Of a DNA stretch of 64,000 nt, positions 22,048 to 32,585 are shown piece after piece; position 1 is the first letter of the stretch, and every line of letters starts with the position of its first letter. This DNA is from Rhabdornis inornatus. Lineage: Eukaryota > Chordata > Aves > Passeriformes > Rhabdornithidae. The stretch is taken from the NCBI GenBank assembly GCA_013397075.1, contig VWZS01000175.1, positions 124,001 to 188,000 on the forward strand. The letters run 5' to 3'. Under the pieces are notes generated by a model. The model was not told the DNA's origin, ran no database searches, and was given only the letters and a program-made list of their open reading frames with translations. A program made the position numbers and the translations under genes.

Positions 22048-25000
22048 CTGCAGGACACAGCAGGTGAGACCTCACCGCCCCAATGAACCCCTGCTGCATC
22101 CCCAAACCTTCCCTCCACCCCTGAGTCACCATCCCAAACCTCCCTCTGGGCCTCCACCACACCAAACTCAGCCCAGCTGTGCCTCTGCTCAGCCCCAGTG
22201 CCCTCCTGTGTGCCTCAGATAAAATTACAGTTTAATTACAAAATAGTTCCATCATTCCAAACACAGCCCTGTGGCCCAGCAGGAGGAATTTCCACCCACT
22301 CCCAGCCCAGCCCCATCCCACACATCCCCGTGGAAAGCCTCTGTTCTCAGGGAGGAGTTAATTGCTGCTGATTCCTTGGAGCTGAAGCTCTGCTGATTCC
22401 ACATGCCCAGGATTTCATCTGGGTTTTTTTCAGAGTTACACCAATGCTCATCCCTATGGCTGGGATACTGTCACAGCCACCCCATCCATGGCACAGCAGC
22501 ACCAAAACCAGGGGTACCCTCCTAAAAGCAATGCCCCGATTAGAAAATGGACTGAAATCACACTTCTGTTAAAACCCACCTCTTGGGCACGCCTTAAGTT
22601 TTTTCGTATTTTCCAGATTCTGCACTGCATTAGTGTGTAGCTCTGAATTTCATATAAAGTGTTCCAAGTTCTCCTCACAGCTCAGGCACACAAAACAATC
22701 CTTTTGCAGCCCCAGAACCAAGGACACCGCTGCAGCTTCAGCCCCAAAAAGTGCAAACAGCAGCGAATGGAGGAGAGAATCTGGGAGGGTGGGACTGCAG
22801 AACCTGGAGCTGGGATTGGACAATGAACCCCAGTATGGGAATGGACCCAAACTGATAAAAGTGTGAAAACTCCTGACTTGGGTCCATCTTGGCTGGAGCC
22901 ATGACCAGGCTCTTGCACTGCCCAAGGTGAATCCTTTGAAGGGTTTTTCATAAATCCCTACTTTATTCCTTTAACTCTGTTCCAGGCAGCATCTCACAAT
23001 CATCAGGGATTGCTGCCACAAGCTCCCAGCTGATTTTTCCCCCCTCTTGACCCTGGTGCAGCGATGCTGTGCAGCCTCACCTTGTCAGTCAGCGTGACCT
23101 GGCAGCCAGGCTGGGCCAGCAGCAGCCTGACGATGTCAGCGTTGCCCTGGCGACAGGCCACCATCAGGGCCGTGGTCCCCTCCTCGTCCTGCAGGTTGAC
23201 ATCGGCCTGGCAGGACAGCAGGGCTCTCACCATGTCGTCCCTGTCGTGGCTCACCCCCAGCATCAGCGCGGTCTGGCCTCCCTGCAGGGTCACAGCACAG
23301 GCTGAGCACCCCCTGCCACCCTCTGCCACAGCCCTGACCTCTCAGACTGCCAGGGATAACAGTCATAACAGTAATAATAGTAATAATAATAACAATAATA
23401 ATAATAATAGTAATGATAATAGTAATAATAATTATTATTATAATATAAAAACATGTGTTGAATAATTGAATAATTGAATAATTTAGATTGGCAAAGCTCT
23501 CTAAGATCACCGGGTCCAACCATTAACCCAGGACTAAGCCATGTCCCAAAACCACATTGCACAGCGTTGCATATTATTATTATTATACATGATAATAATT
23601 CCTATTAATATTGCATCTTATTGCATGTTATTATTAAATCACGCTCCTCAGCAGCCCCAGTGTGATTTATTCACTTGTGGAAGGTCCTTGCAGCAGCATG
23701 GCCAAACTGCCCAGCTGCCCCCTAATGTGGGTTCCCCAAATCCTCCTGGGCAGTTCAGTTCAGGTCTGGATTAACTTTTACAGCAGTTTGGGAGCAGAGA
23801 TGGATGAGGGCACTCTCATCCCTAGACCAAAACGTGTTACTGTGATGAAGCAAACCTGGGGCTCCCGTGCCCTGGGGTTCACCCCTCGCTCCTCCTCCCT
23901 GGTGCCACTTCTGATTTTTACCTCAGGAAAACTTGCTTGCAAAATTTTCAGCCTTTTTTCAGTTTTTCCATTTCCCCCAGCTGTCACACCCCTTCCCAGG
24001 GAGCTGCTGGGTGCCCACACTGCAGCTCAGCCGAGGTGGCTTTTGGAACATTTGGGAAGCAGCACCTCCAACCCCATACCTGCTGCCAAGCCTGACGCTG
24101 CCATGGAAGGTAAGCACCCCGAATTATCCCCCCAGCTGTGTCCTGGCACACACCTGGGCAGCTCTCAGGTTGACATCCCCCTCCTTCAGCAGCCTCATCA
24201 CCACCTCCATGTCCTGGCGGGTTTCAGGGACCGCCAGAGGTGTGAGCATCACGGCCGTGTAGCCAGCACGGTTCTGCAGGTCCAGGCAGCACATACCTGC
24301 AGAGCAGGGGATGGATCCAGCCCGTGGGGGATCACCCAGAGGGAACAGAAAGGAAAGAGAGAGTCATACAACCTGTGGCATCTTATATTCCCAGAAAAAG
24401 GAGTTATTCCATAATGATACGGGACGGGGATTTATCTGTTTTAAATACCCAGGCTTGTGAGCGCAGCATTAAACAGCCCCTGGTGCTGCAGTTAATTACA
24501 ACTGTTGAGGTCAACTCAATTAACTTTGAAGACCACAACAAATAGAAATTAAAGGGGGATAATTAATGCCTCAAGCACATGCTGGTGGAGCTGTGGGCTG
24601 TTTGCTTTGGCTCCCGTGGCAAGGGAGCAGCAGAGAGACGCCCATCACCCACCGGGCGTGGAAAACATCCTGGCCCCGTTTCACTCATTTTTCACTTTAA
24701 AGATCCCATTTCCAGCTCCACCACGAGGAATGAGCCGTGTCTGAGGGTGAGGGCTCGGGTTCAGCCTCGTCTTGAGCTGCCCCAAACCCTTCCCTCCCTG
24801 CAGCAACAATCGGGTTATAGATGTGTATGATAATCTGCCATTTCCCAAACATTTCATGGATTGTCTGGCCCATGAGAAAAGGCCAAAGTGCCTCTGTTCT
24901 CTCAGAGCACGAGCACATTTTTGCCCTGTACAAGCTCAGCTGAGATTTTTGTTCTTTCATTGCAACACAAGCTGAAAGTTCAATAGTTTACCATGGGAGT

Positions 25001-26850
25001 TTTTCTGCAGTGCTGGGGGGTTTCTTACGCTCTCAGGGGTCTGATCCTCCTGCCCCAAGCCATGATGTGGCTTTGGCTGCTGCAAGAAGCTGGGGAGCCA
25101 CCCCATCCCACCTGGACTGGGGGCATGAGGGACATCCCTTTGGATACAGCAACCCTGAGCCACCCCCAGAGTCAGTCTGCAAAGCCCTCCAGATGTGTGA
25201 GAGCACTGATGAGCCTTAATGTCCCTGAGAACCTCATCTGGGACCCCTGACTACATCCATGGGCCCAGAGCTGAGCTATGGGGGAGGATGCTGGTCTTGA
25301 AGTCAGCCAGATCTCCTGGATGGACCTCAGCCCCATCCTGGTATTTTGGATGGACCTTGGGCCCCTGTTTTTCTCCTGGATGGACCTTGCCTCCATGTCT
25401 GTCACCTGGATGGGGCCCTTGCAGGTGGGTAGCTGTTGGTCCTCAGCCCCACCTCTGTCCCCCCTCCTTTACTCCTGACTGAGCTCCCTGGGGGGATTCT
25501 GGACCCCTTTCAATGTTTGCCACGTCCAGCACTGCCCACATTCCCCCTGTTCCCTGTGCAGGTCCCTGATGGGACCAGGACCCCTTGGCAAGAACCGTCC
25601 CCACCCCCTGCCCCACGAAAGCCCTGGCTGGGCAGAGTGGCCATTCCCACCTGTGTCCAGCAGGAGCTTTGCCACCGGGAAGTTGGAGTGGGACACGCTG
25701 TAGTGCAGGGCAGTGTTGCCATTCCTGTCAGGCAGGTTCACCACGGTCTCCAGGAGCTGGGGCTGGATGTCCCCCAGCACCTCCAGGTACTCTGCCACCA
25801 CCTCTGGGCTGGAAGTCTTGTGGCTGGACACCTGGAACCACTCCTGGGAGATGGAGCCGAGCGTGTGCTGCTGCAAACACCAAGGTGTCACCGTGACTGT
25901 CCCTGCAGAGCCATGCCTGCCCCAGCTCCTGGCCCCAGCCAGCTCTTAGCTTGTGGGTTTGTGATTGCTGCTACAGCTTGAGGGGGAAAGGAATTTCCTG
26001 TGGTAACTTGGATGAGTAACCAGACAAAGCCTTCGTCTTACTTTTTTTTTTCCCCCTCTCTTCCTTTCTTTTTGGCTGTTCTAAAAGTGACTCAGATGTC
26101 ACCTCACCCCCCTCTCCTCACAAAGCTGTCCAGGGCACAGCCTGCAATGTGCCATTGGGATAATCTCCATTAAAGTGAACAGGGAGCATGAACCGTGTCT
26201 GAAATGGGATTGGGAAATATCTGTACCAGATGTTTGTTGCTTGTGCTCCTGATTTCTGGGAGGTGTTCACTGAGGAGCTGGCAGGCAGCAAGGAAATCTT
26301 CGGAGGGTTTGCATCTAAAAGGGAAAAGACTTTTGTAAATCCACCATGGGACAGGATAGCAGGAGGTATTGAACCAAGTAGGAGAACACAGGCAGATTAG
26401 GTTGGAATATGTTCAACACATTTAAGTGCTTAAATTATTGGACACGAGTTGTCCCATTGACTTGACACAGATTTTAGGTACAAAGCTAAGCACTTAAGCA
26501 AACATTTAAGCCCAGAGTCAAAGATTTGTGTGGTCAGCTTCATCACAAAAATCCTTAAGGTGGGGGAAAAAAATCTTCCTGAACCTGCAAAGAACTTTAC
26601 CAAAAAACTTTCCGTTAGAGGGGAGAAATGAGCTAACTCACCAGACATGACTCAGTGTCAAGTGTAAGGCCTGAATCAACCCCCATCAGATTCTGTAGTA
26701 ACTCAGAAAATATTTATCCCTTTAAAGCCTTTTCCCTTGCCTGCAGAGGTCAGGAAGCAGAAGCAGCCTCAACCCAGCCCTGCTACCACCCAGTTACCTG
26801 TGAGCCTGGTGCTGAGAGCAGGGTGCTGCTCCTGCCGACGCCTCCTGCCT

Positions 26851-26897
<47 letters not shown>

Positions 26898-29800
26898 CAC
26901 TCTTCTCCCCAGAGGAAGCCCCTTTGCTCTCCCTTCCAGCCTGCTCGGGCTCCAGGTCCCCAGCTCTGCCCTCGGTCTCGGTGTCGCTGTCGGACGCGCT
27001 GTCCTCACAGCTCGTGTCTTCACTTGACGTTGTCTCGTAGCTATTTGAGGACACCACATGTTACTCCCTCCTTCCCCAGCCACGGGGCCTGACCAAGGCT
27101 CATTGACTCCAATGGGCCTTGGGGGAAAGCCCAGGGTGACAAGCAGCAAGTTAAAAGGTCTGAGCCACAGCCGAAGTCGGGGTTAGTCTTGGTTTGGCTC
27201 CTCAAGCAGCAGGAGTGTGACAGAAGCAGTTAACGAGCAGCAGGCAAGGTTACTTCAGGGTTTGGAGGGATGTCCATCACACACAGCCCAGGCAGCGGCT
27301 GAGAGCTGCCTCCCTGCTGGGAGCTGCTGTCACGGTGGCAGGGAGGGTGACAGCAGCACGGCCCCTGTGCAAGGAGGGACTGGTGGCATCGGCAACCTCG
27401 AGGAGCACGAGACAAAAGCTGTGTTTGCACGGGCTGAATCCACCATTCCAGCAGCCCTGACAGAGATCTCTCCTCTGGCTGTCTAAAAGCATCAATATTA
27501 GTAATATCTTCCACAAAACAGAACGTTTCACTCTGATGGACCCCAGAACTTTCCTCAAAGTAATCAAGACTCCTCCAGTCCCTACAAGTTGTCCCCATTT
27601 GGTAGAAGCAGCTGTACACAACTGGAGTGAGGAACTCCAGCAAGTGGGCAGTCAGAGGGGCAGGATGTGAGCAGAAAGCAGCAGCCAGAGTGGCACACAC
27701 AGCTGTCTGTCCTGCCCAGGGACACTGACACATGTCCTGCCCTCTTCATGCCAGCACACGTTCACCCCAGCAGGAGATGCTCAATCTGCTTAGCTCACAG
27801 GCTGAGGAGTGTTGGATGAATGGGGAGCACAACCTGCAGTCTCCTTCACCCCAAGGTCATTCCTTATTTACCAAAAAAGTCTTTTCCCAGGCCCTGAACC
27901 AACTGCTGTAGGTTTGCTGGAGCGTGGGGGCAGGTTAGTGGCAGCCTCCTGTGCTGGCTCCTTCCAAAACCCACCTAGGTCAGTGGGAACCTTCCCAGGG
28001 AATCTTCCCACCTTCCCCAGCTGGGTTTTGGATGAAGCTCCAGGAGAAGGGTGTGCAGAGAGTGTCAGTCCCCACTGCTCTGAACACACCTTTCCTTAAG
28101 GGGGTTACTCACAGGTTATCAGGATTAAAGAAGGGAGAAAAGAGGCTCTATTTCAACTGGCCTTTTAATCAGGAGGTTTGGAGGGGAAAAGAGGGTGAGG
28201 AAGAATGACTTCTCCAGCGATACAGAGGACATTCCACGTTAAAAGGCAGTTTTTATCTTCTGAATGGATGCTTACCCACCATTTACCCCAACAAACTGGA
28301 GATTCTTTTTGGTCCCATTGCCTCCTGCATGGAAACCATAACCTTTCTTTTTCATGATGGATTTAAGACTTGTGGTTGGAGAGTTTTCTACCAAAATACA
28401 AAATAATAGATTAATTAAGCAGATGTGCCATAATTAGCAATAATTATTCCCAATCGCTAGCAACAAGCTACAAACCATAATTTTAAGCATCTTACTCCAT
28501 CTTATGAGAGTCTTTGGATATCTTGCAAAACTACAGATGCAGCTGGCCACAACTTGAACCTGCCCTGCCACCTTTAATACAGGTCTCAAACATCTCCAGG
28601 TGACTGGGAATATAAAGGAAGTGACTGGGAATTATGTATTTGTCCTATGAATATAAGTAGATTTTACTTTTGTAATACTGTTTTGGTTTGTTTTTTTTTT
28701 TTTCCCAGTAGTAATGTATTGGAAAATTCCTATATAAATCTGCTATAATACTACATGGATGAGTTTTTCCATTGGACTTTGAATAGTGTCTATATATCAA
28801 GGAATAAGCCACTTATCTACTTGCAAGTCCCTTCCCTCCCTCCCACAGTGAACAGGCATTGGATCCCCATCTTCGTATAAACTAGAATTATTTTAGATGA
28901 AGGTCTGTGAGTGAGGACAGGTCTTTTCTCAGCCTGGTTGCTCAGTTAGTTTGACTGGTTTAGGTTCTGGAGAACTCCACACTGATTTACCCCAGATAAG
29001 CACCAGCCTCATATTCTTGCAAACTGAGATGTCCAATCCAAATAAAAATAATGTTGATTTGATGGAACAACCACCAGTGTGGCAGCTTTTGGAAGCTGAT
29101 CCTGCATATAAATGAGCCACTGCTTTATGAGCTCCTACATCATTTTGTTTGCTCTTTTTCATGTCAGATTTATAACTTGTGATGTGCAGAGATTTGCCTT
29201 TCTCATCATGCTTGTCTAGACTATTCCTGATCTGACTGACAACCGTTCCACCACATCCCCCCTGCTCCACACTGGAATAAATAGGAAAAGATTTGGCCCA
29301 GACACATGAAAGCCTATGCCAATATTATTTACCCAACTGCTGATAGTGTGTGTTGGAATTCTCCTTATCCACAGGCCCTTGTGAGGAGTAGGCAGAGAGC
29401 AGGGAGTTGAGGGAATTAACTAATTGGTTCTGGATGGAGCTGAGCTTGGAGGCTGGCTGCTTGATAGCGCTGGCCAGCTCGGGGTACCCGTGCTCCAAAC
29501 ACAGCCACTGCTCCTGCAGCAGCTCCTGGATCTTTTTCACATATTGGCTGATGGGGTCAACACCTGGGAGCTCCTCGTGCCCAGGGGCACCTTCCTGAGG
29601 TTCCTCTTCTCCAAAGCCTGCCTTGCTTTCGGCTGCGTTTGGGCCGAGGGGGTTCTGGTGGTTCTGGTTGTCATCGCCGGGGTGCTCGTGGATGTGCAGC
29701 TGGGTGAAGCACGAAGCAGGAATCCCAGCTTCCATGCTGGCTTCACCAGGATGTCCCTGTGCTGGAGCCAGTCCCTGCTCTCTGCACACACCCAACTCCC

Positions 29801-32522
29801 TGCCCTGGGTGCTGATGTCTGCCCTGGGCACGCCGCAGCCGATGGATCTGCTGGGGAGGGGGATATTGACATTGATGGCTTTGTCCTGGGCCTGCCTGAG
29901 CCCTGCCAGCTGTGACAGCTCCGTGTTCACCGCGGCATCCCGGCACTGCACAGCCCCACTGCCCCGCAGCTCAGCCTCCTTGCACTTCTCCTGGCACAGC
30001 TGCTCTTCCAGCTGAGCTTTGGAGCTGGCCAGCAGCTTGATGCTTTTCTCCTTCTCCTGGATCTCATGGTCCTGCTGCTCCAGCACTGCCCTGACCTGCT
30101 CGAGCTCCTCTTTCTTCTTGGCCAGCTGCTCCTCCAGGTGAGCGATCTGCTGCTTCAGCACCGTGATCCCAGCGTCAGGAGCCTGGGGCACACCGCTCTG
30201 CTTGTCCCCTCCAGCCTGCACATCCCTCTCCTCACCTTCCTTCAGCACGTTCAGGCCCATCTCACTGACACTGAGCGCCCTTCCCGCAGGGTTCCCGTTC
30301 TCCTCTGTCAGCCGGAGGGCAGCCGGCGCTGCTCCTTCACCCCTGGCCACCCCGGATCCGGCATCGGCGGCATCGCCCTCCTCTCCCCCGCTCTCCATCA
30401 CCACCTGCAGCTGCTGGTTCAGCCAGGGGGGCTGCACGGGGCCCGGCGCCGGCACAACCCCGCCGGGACGCCCTAAGGATCCATCCTGCTCCGAGCCCAT
30501 CTCCCGCGGCGGGGTCACGGCGCTGCTGTCCGAGCTGCGGCTGGAGACGCTCTCGGAGCCGCCCTGGTCTCGGCAGTGCTGCGGGTGGGTCCGGAGAGGC
30601 GAGGCTCCGGCCGGGGGTGTCTGGCCGGGGGGCAGCGCATCGGGCAGGCTGGAGGCTCGCAGCAGCTGCGGCCGCGCCCGCAGCGCATCCTGCGGCCAGC
30701 CCAGCCCCGCATCCCGCGGCCGGTCCAGCCCCGCATCCCGCGGCCGGTCCAGCCCCGCATCCCCCGGCCGGTCCAGCCCCGCATCCCGCGGCCGGTCCAG
30801 CCCCGCATCCCGCGGCCGGTCCAGCCCCGCCTGCCGCCGTGTCTCCGCCAGCAGCGCTCTCCTCCGGTAGCTCGGCTCCTCGGGAGCTGCCTCGGTGGGC
30901 AGCGGGGCTCGGGAGGGCTCCTCGCCCAGGGATGCTTTTCGCTGCGGGAAGGAGCAGGTCGAGGTCCAGCTCTTGCTGGGAGCGGCGGTGGGGCAGGCGC
31001 GGGAGCCGCTCTCGGGCAGGCTGAAGTTTCGGGGCAGGGTGCTGAATTTGGGCTGCTTGGCTCTGCGCTGGATGTGGACCCTCCTGATGGTGTTGCCTTT
31101 CTCGATGTCATCCACGTACTTCAGGAAGTCCAGGTCCAAGTGGAAGCCGTAGGGTGTCTCCAGGGAGTAGGGGAGGCTGCGGGGCTGCTCCCTGTCCCCG
31201 TCAGGTTTGAGTGGCTGGCCATCTGCTGAAACAAACCCCCCAAAGGAGGAGAAATGATTGAATTTTGGAAAAAAAAAAAATTTAGATATGTTTCTTCTCT
31301 TTCCATCTCAGTTTTGGGCAGGCAGGGGCTGCAGCTCATTACAGTGGAGGGTCGTGGTGAAGCTGTGCAGAGACACAGTGACACGCATCAAGCTCTGATC
31401 TGGTTTTCCAGAGGTGCATCAGGTAATTGTTGCACTGAGGAAGCCAAAAATTTCCTGAAATCATGGGTCTAATTGGCAATTAAGCAAACAGCAGGTTTTG
31501 CAGGCAGAGCTACGTGTCTGTGTAGGTCCAGAGAGCTGCCTGGTGGATAATAAATCCAGCTCAATAATAGAATGTGGGATCAATCTACGACAGTGACACT
31601 TTTCAAGGCTTTTGGTTTAGTCTGAACTTTTCAGCGGCATAAGCAGTGCACGCCAAGCAGGAAAATAATTGCCTCTCTTCACCTGCAACCACCAGGTCAC
31701 AAATTATTCCTTGAAAATGCTGGATCCGGGCAGAGGCTGGACCCAGACAGCTCAGAGCTGCAGCCATGCAGAACACGTGCATGCCAAGGTGACCGGCTCA
31801 GCTCCCGGCACGGCTCCTAATTGAGGCAAATCACCACTAAATGAGTGCTTGCCCACCCAGCCAGCACAGCAAACAGCAGCTCTCCACCAGAACCTCCCAA
31901 TCTAACAAGGTTTAACACAGCCATCTCCAGCCTGCAAGCATCCACAGCCCCCAAATTTCCAGCCTGAGGGGTAACAGTTAAACCTGTGCACCATGGATCG
32001 TTTCCTTTTTGCAGCAAGTCCCTGAAATCACAGCAGTTTGGGCTGCTATGCACCTCTGAGCAGCTCAGTGAGGAGGAGGCACCATAGCTGACCCCTTTGT
32101 CTCCATCCTGGTGCAGCAGCTGGAGAGGACCAGGACAATTTGGAACAGATTTTGGTGCTGCTCATCACAGAGATGCTGAGGTGCTGTCTGGGTGGGAAGC
32201 AGCACACGGAGGGAAGACACCACTGGGGTCATCCCAGGGCACAGGAGCACAGCTGGAGGGTGGGAGCAGGGATCTGTCACAAAACCTGGGAGGACAAATA
32301 TGTGCTGATCTAGAGCTGGGACCTGCTTTGCTGTGGTTTTTAAGAAATCTGCATAATAACGAACTATGCATTTTTCATCTCTTGGCCCCACATTGACAGA
32401 GAACAGGTTATTTACAGCATTTCTGGTAAGAAAATTATTCCAGGGCTTGGCTGGGTTTTTTGTTCAAGGAATGAATGAGCAGATAAACATCCTGTAGGCC
32501 CCATACCTTCTGTCTTCTCCAT
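21958..32522 (-). CDS. KANK4: KANK4, complete coding sequence (nine coding exons)
   Basis: KANK proteins are cytosolic scaffolds that link talin at integrin adhesions to cortical complexes and actin regulation. Minus-strand exons, 5' to 3', are 32522-32507, 31225-29333, 28387-28276, 27040-26798, 26314-26227, 25870-25651, 24296-24154, 23281-23081 and 22047-21958. They total 3006 nt, or 1001 residues; human KANK4 has 995. Phases agree at every GT-AG junction. The ATG at 32522 sits in CCCCACCATGG and gives MEKTE, like human MEKTD. Residues about 24-65 are the KN motif (TPYGFHLDLDFLKYVDD). Residues about 359-424 form a coiled coil. A conserved YVKKIQELLQEQW segment follows, then SLKSIMKKK, an acidic Ser/Asp linker, and ankyrin repeats from about residue 820 to near the C-terminus. 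Two expansions absent from the remembered human protein are an 8-residue repeat at about 138-185 and 15 Asp at 723-737. KANK4 identity rests on the KN, coiled-coil and ankyrin matches together with synteny. Confidence 0.95.
23081..23281 (-). CDS. KANK4: KANK4 exon: two ankyrin repeats
   Basis: This 201-nt, phase 0 exon has acceptor CCCTGCAG and donor GTGAGG. It encodes 67 residues: GGQTALMLGVSHDRDDMVRA, LLSCQADVNLQDEEGTTALM and VACRQGNADIVRLLLAQPGC, ending TLTDK. It contains two consecutive TALM ankyrin repeats and is nearly identical to human KANK4. Confidence 0.97.
23356..23450 (+). repeat. (AAT)n-type microsatellite
   Basis: Interrupted AAT/GTAATAATA units of about 95 bp in a KANK4 intron, starting about 75 bp from the 23281 exon edge. 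On the KANK4 strand it lies just upstream of that exon's acceptor. Confidence 0.93.
23483..23562 (-). repeat. CR1 LINE 3'-end fragment
   Basis: TTAGATTGGCAAAGCTCTCT, AAGATCACCGGGTCCAACCA and TTAACCCAGGACTAAGCCAT match reversed CR1. It lies directly after an (AAT)n microsatellite in a KANK4 intron. Confidence 0.7.
24154..24296 (-). CDS. KANK4: KANK4 exon: ankyrin repeat
   Basis: This 143-nt exon has acceptor CTCTGCAG and donor GTGTGT. It encodes MCCLDLQNRAGYTAVMLTPL, then AVPETRQDMEVVMRLLKEGD and VNLRAAQ. GYTAVML is the ankyrin TALH equivalent, and DMEVVMRLL is the second helix. Human KANK4 reads [20 protein letters not shown] here. Confidence 0.94.
25317..25421 (+). repeat. 30-bp tandem repeat, 3.5 copies
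   Basis: Units start TGGATGGACCT at 25317, 25347, 25377 and (partial) 25407. The interiors are diverged. It lies in the KANK4 intron between the exons at 24296 and 25651. Confidence 0.8.
25651..25870 (-). CDS. KANK4: KANK4 exon: SISQEWF segment and first ankyrin repeat
   Basis: This 220-nt exon has acceptor TGTTTGCAG and donor GTGGGA. It encodes QHTLGSISQEWFQVSSHKTS, a helical stretch, and NLPDRNGNTALHYSVSHSNF with the ankyrin consensus NTALHYSV, ending KLLLDTG. It is strongly conserved with human KANK4. Confidence 0.95.
26227..26314 (-). CDS. KANK4: KANK4 exon: helix before the ankyrin repeats
   Basis: This 88-nt exon has acceptor CCCTTTTAG and donor GTACAG. It encodes RCKPSEDFLAACQLLSEHLP and EIRSTSNKHL, aligning with human [20 protein letters not shown]. 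The phase changes from 2 to 0, which joins exactly to both neighbours. It has no long open frame around it and was found by homology and phase. Confidence 0.9.
26798..27040 (-). CDS. KANK4: KANK4 exon: acidic linker with 15 Asp in a row
   Basis: This 243-nt exon has acceptor CAAATAG and donor GTAACT. It begins YETTSSEDTSCEDSASDSD, matching human YETTSSEETSGEDS, and then diverges. It contains a pure run of 15 GAT codons (26851-26895, read as ATC on +) encoding D723-D737. The end, APCSQHQAHR, has no clear match to human KANK4. Confidence 0.88.
26851..26895 (-). repeat. KANK4: coding (GAT)15 run in KANK4
   Basis: Plus strand reads 15 uninterrupted ATC units, which on the KANK4 strand are GAT codons giving 15 Asp. 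A pure run of this kind is prone to slippage. Confidence 0.97.
28276..28387 (-). CDS. KANK4: KANK4 exon: basic segment SLKSIMKKK
   Basis: This 112-nt exon has acceptor TTTGGTAG and donor GTAAGC. It encodes NSPTTSLKSIMKKKGYGFHA and GGNGTKKNLQFVGVNGG, nearly the same as human KANK4. It is highly conserved between the coiled-coil region and the acidic linker. Confidence 0.94.
29333..31225 (-). CDS. KANK4: KANK4 large exon: KN motif, tandem repeat, coiled coil
   Basis: This 1893-nt exon encodes residues 6-637. The acceptor is TTTCAG before CAGATGG; the donor is GTAAAT at 29332. It starts with ADGQPLKPDGD, then the KN motif (YSLETPYGFHLDLDFLKYVDD) and GNTIRRVHIQRRAKQPKFS. Next come a low-complexity Ser/Pro/Arg region with the 24-bp repeat, an acidic region, a coiled coil starting about LKQQIAHLEEQLAKKKEEL, and the conserved YVKKIQELLQEQW and ELASAIKQPASKLSSIQ. 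The 5' half is very GC-rich and rich in CpG. Confidence 0.95.
30681..30831 (-). repeat. KANK4: coding 24-bp minisatellite in KANK4
   Basis: The plus-strand unit is CCAGCCCCGCATCCCGCGG plus CCGGT, 24 bp. There are about five near-perfect copies flanked by degenerate ones. It encodes repeats of AGLDRPRD at residues about 138-185. Confidence 0.95.
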
Positions 32523-32585
32523 GGTGGGGTCTAACTGGGTTGTCACTTAAGCATTTTCTGACAAGGGCTGAGGAGTCACTTCACC
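32507..32585 (-). CDS. KANK4: KANK4 exon with the start codon
   Basis: Coding bases are 32522-32507: ATG GAG AAG ACA GAA G, then donor GTATGG. On the minus strand a pyrimidine tract ending TTTTTTTCAAG stands just before 32585, so the exon probably has about 63 nt of 5' UTR. The ATG context CCACCATGG is strong. Only the part from 32522 downwards is coding. Confidence 0.82.

Noticed and set aside
23662..24414. 250-residue plus-strand frame
   Set aside because: It is antisense to a clearly coding KANK4 exon at 24154-24296 and has no domain.
25436..25981. 181-residue plus-strand frame
   Set aside because: Antisense shadow of the KANK4 ankyrin exon at 25651-25870.
31137..31139. TTG as a start for a 604-residue KANK4 frame
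   Set aside because: The frame continues upstream through the KN motif, and an ATG exon at 32522 joins in phase, so the internal TTG is Leu35.
30066..31229. Plus-strand frames of 136-235 residues
   Set aside because: Shadows of the GC-rich KANK4 large exon and its 24-bp repeat, which is open in several frames.
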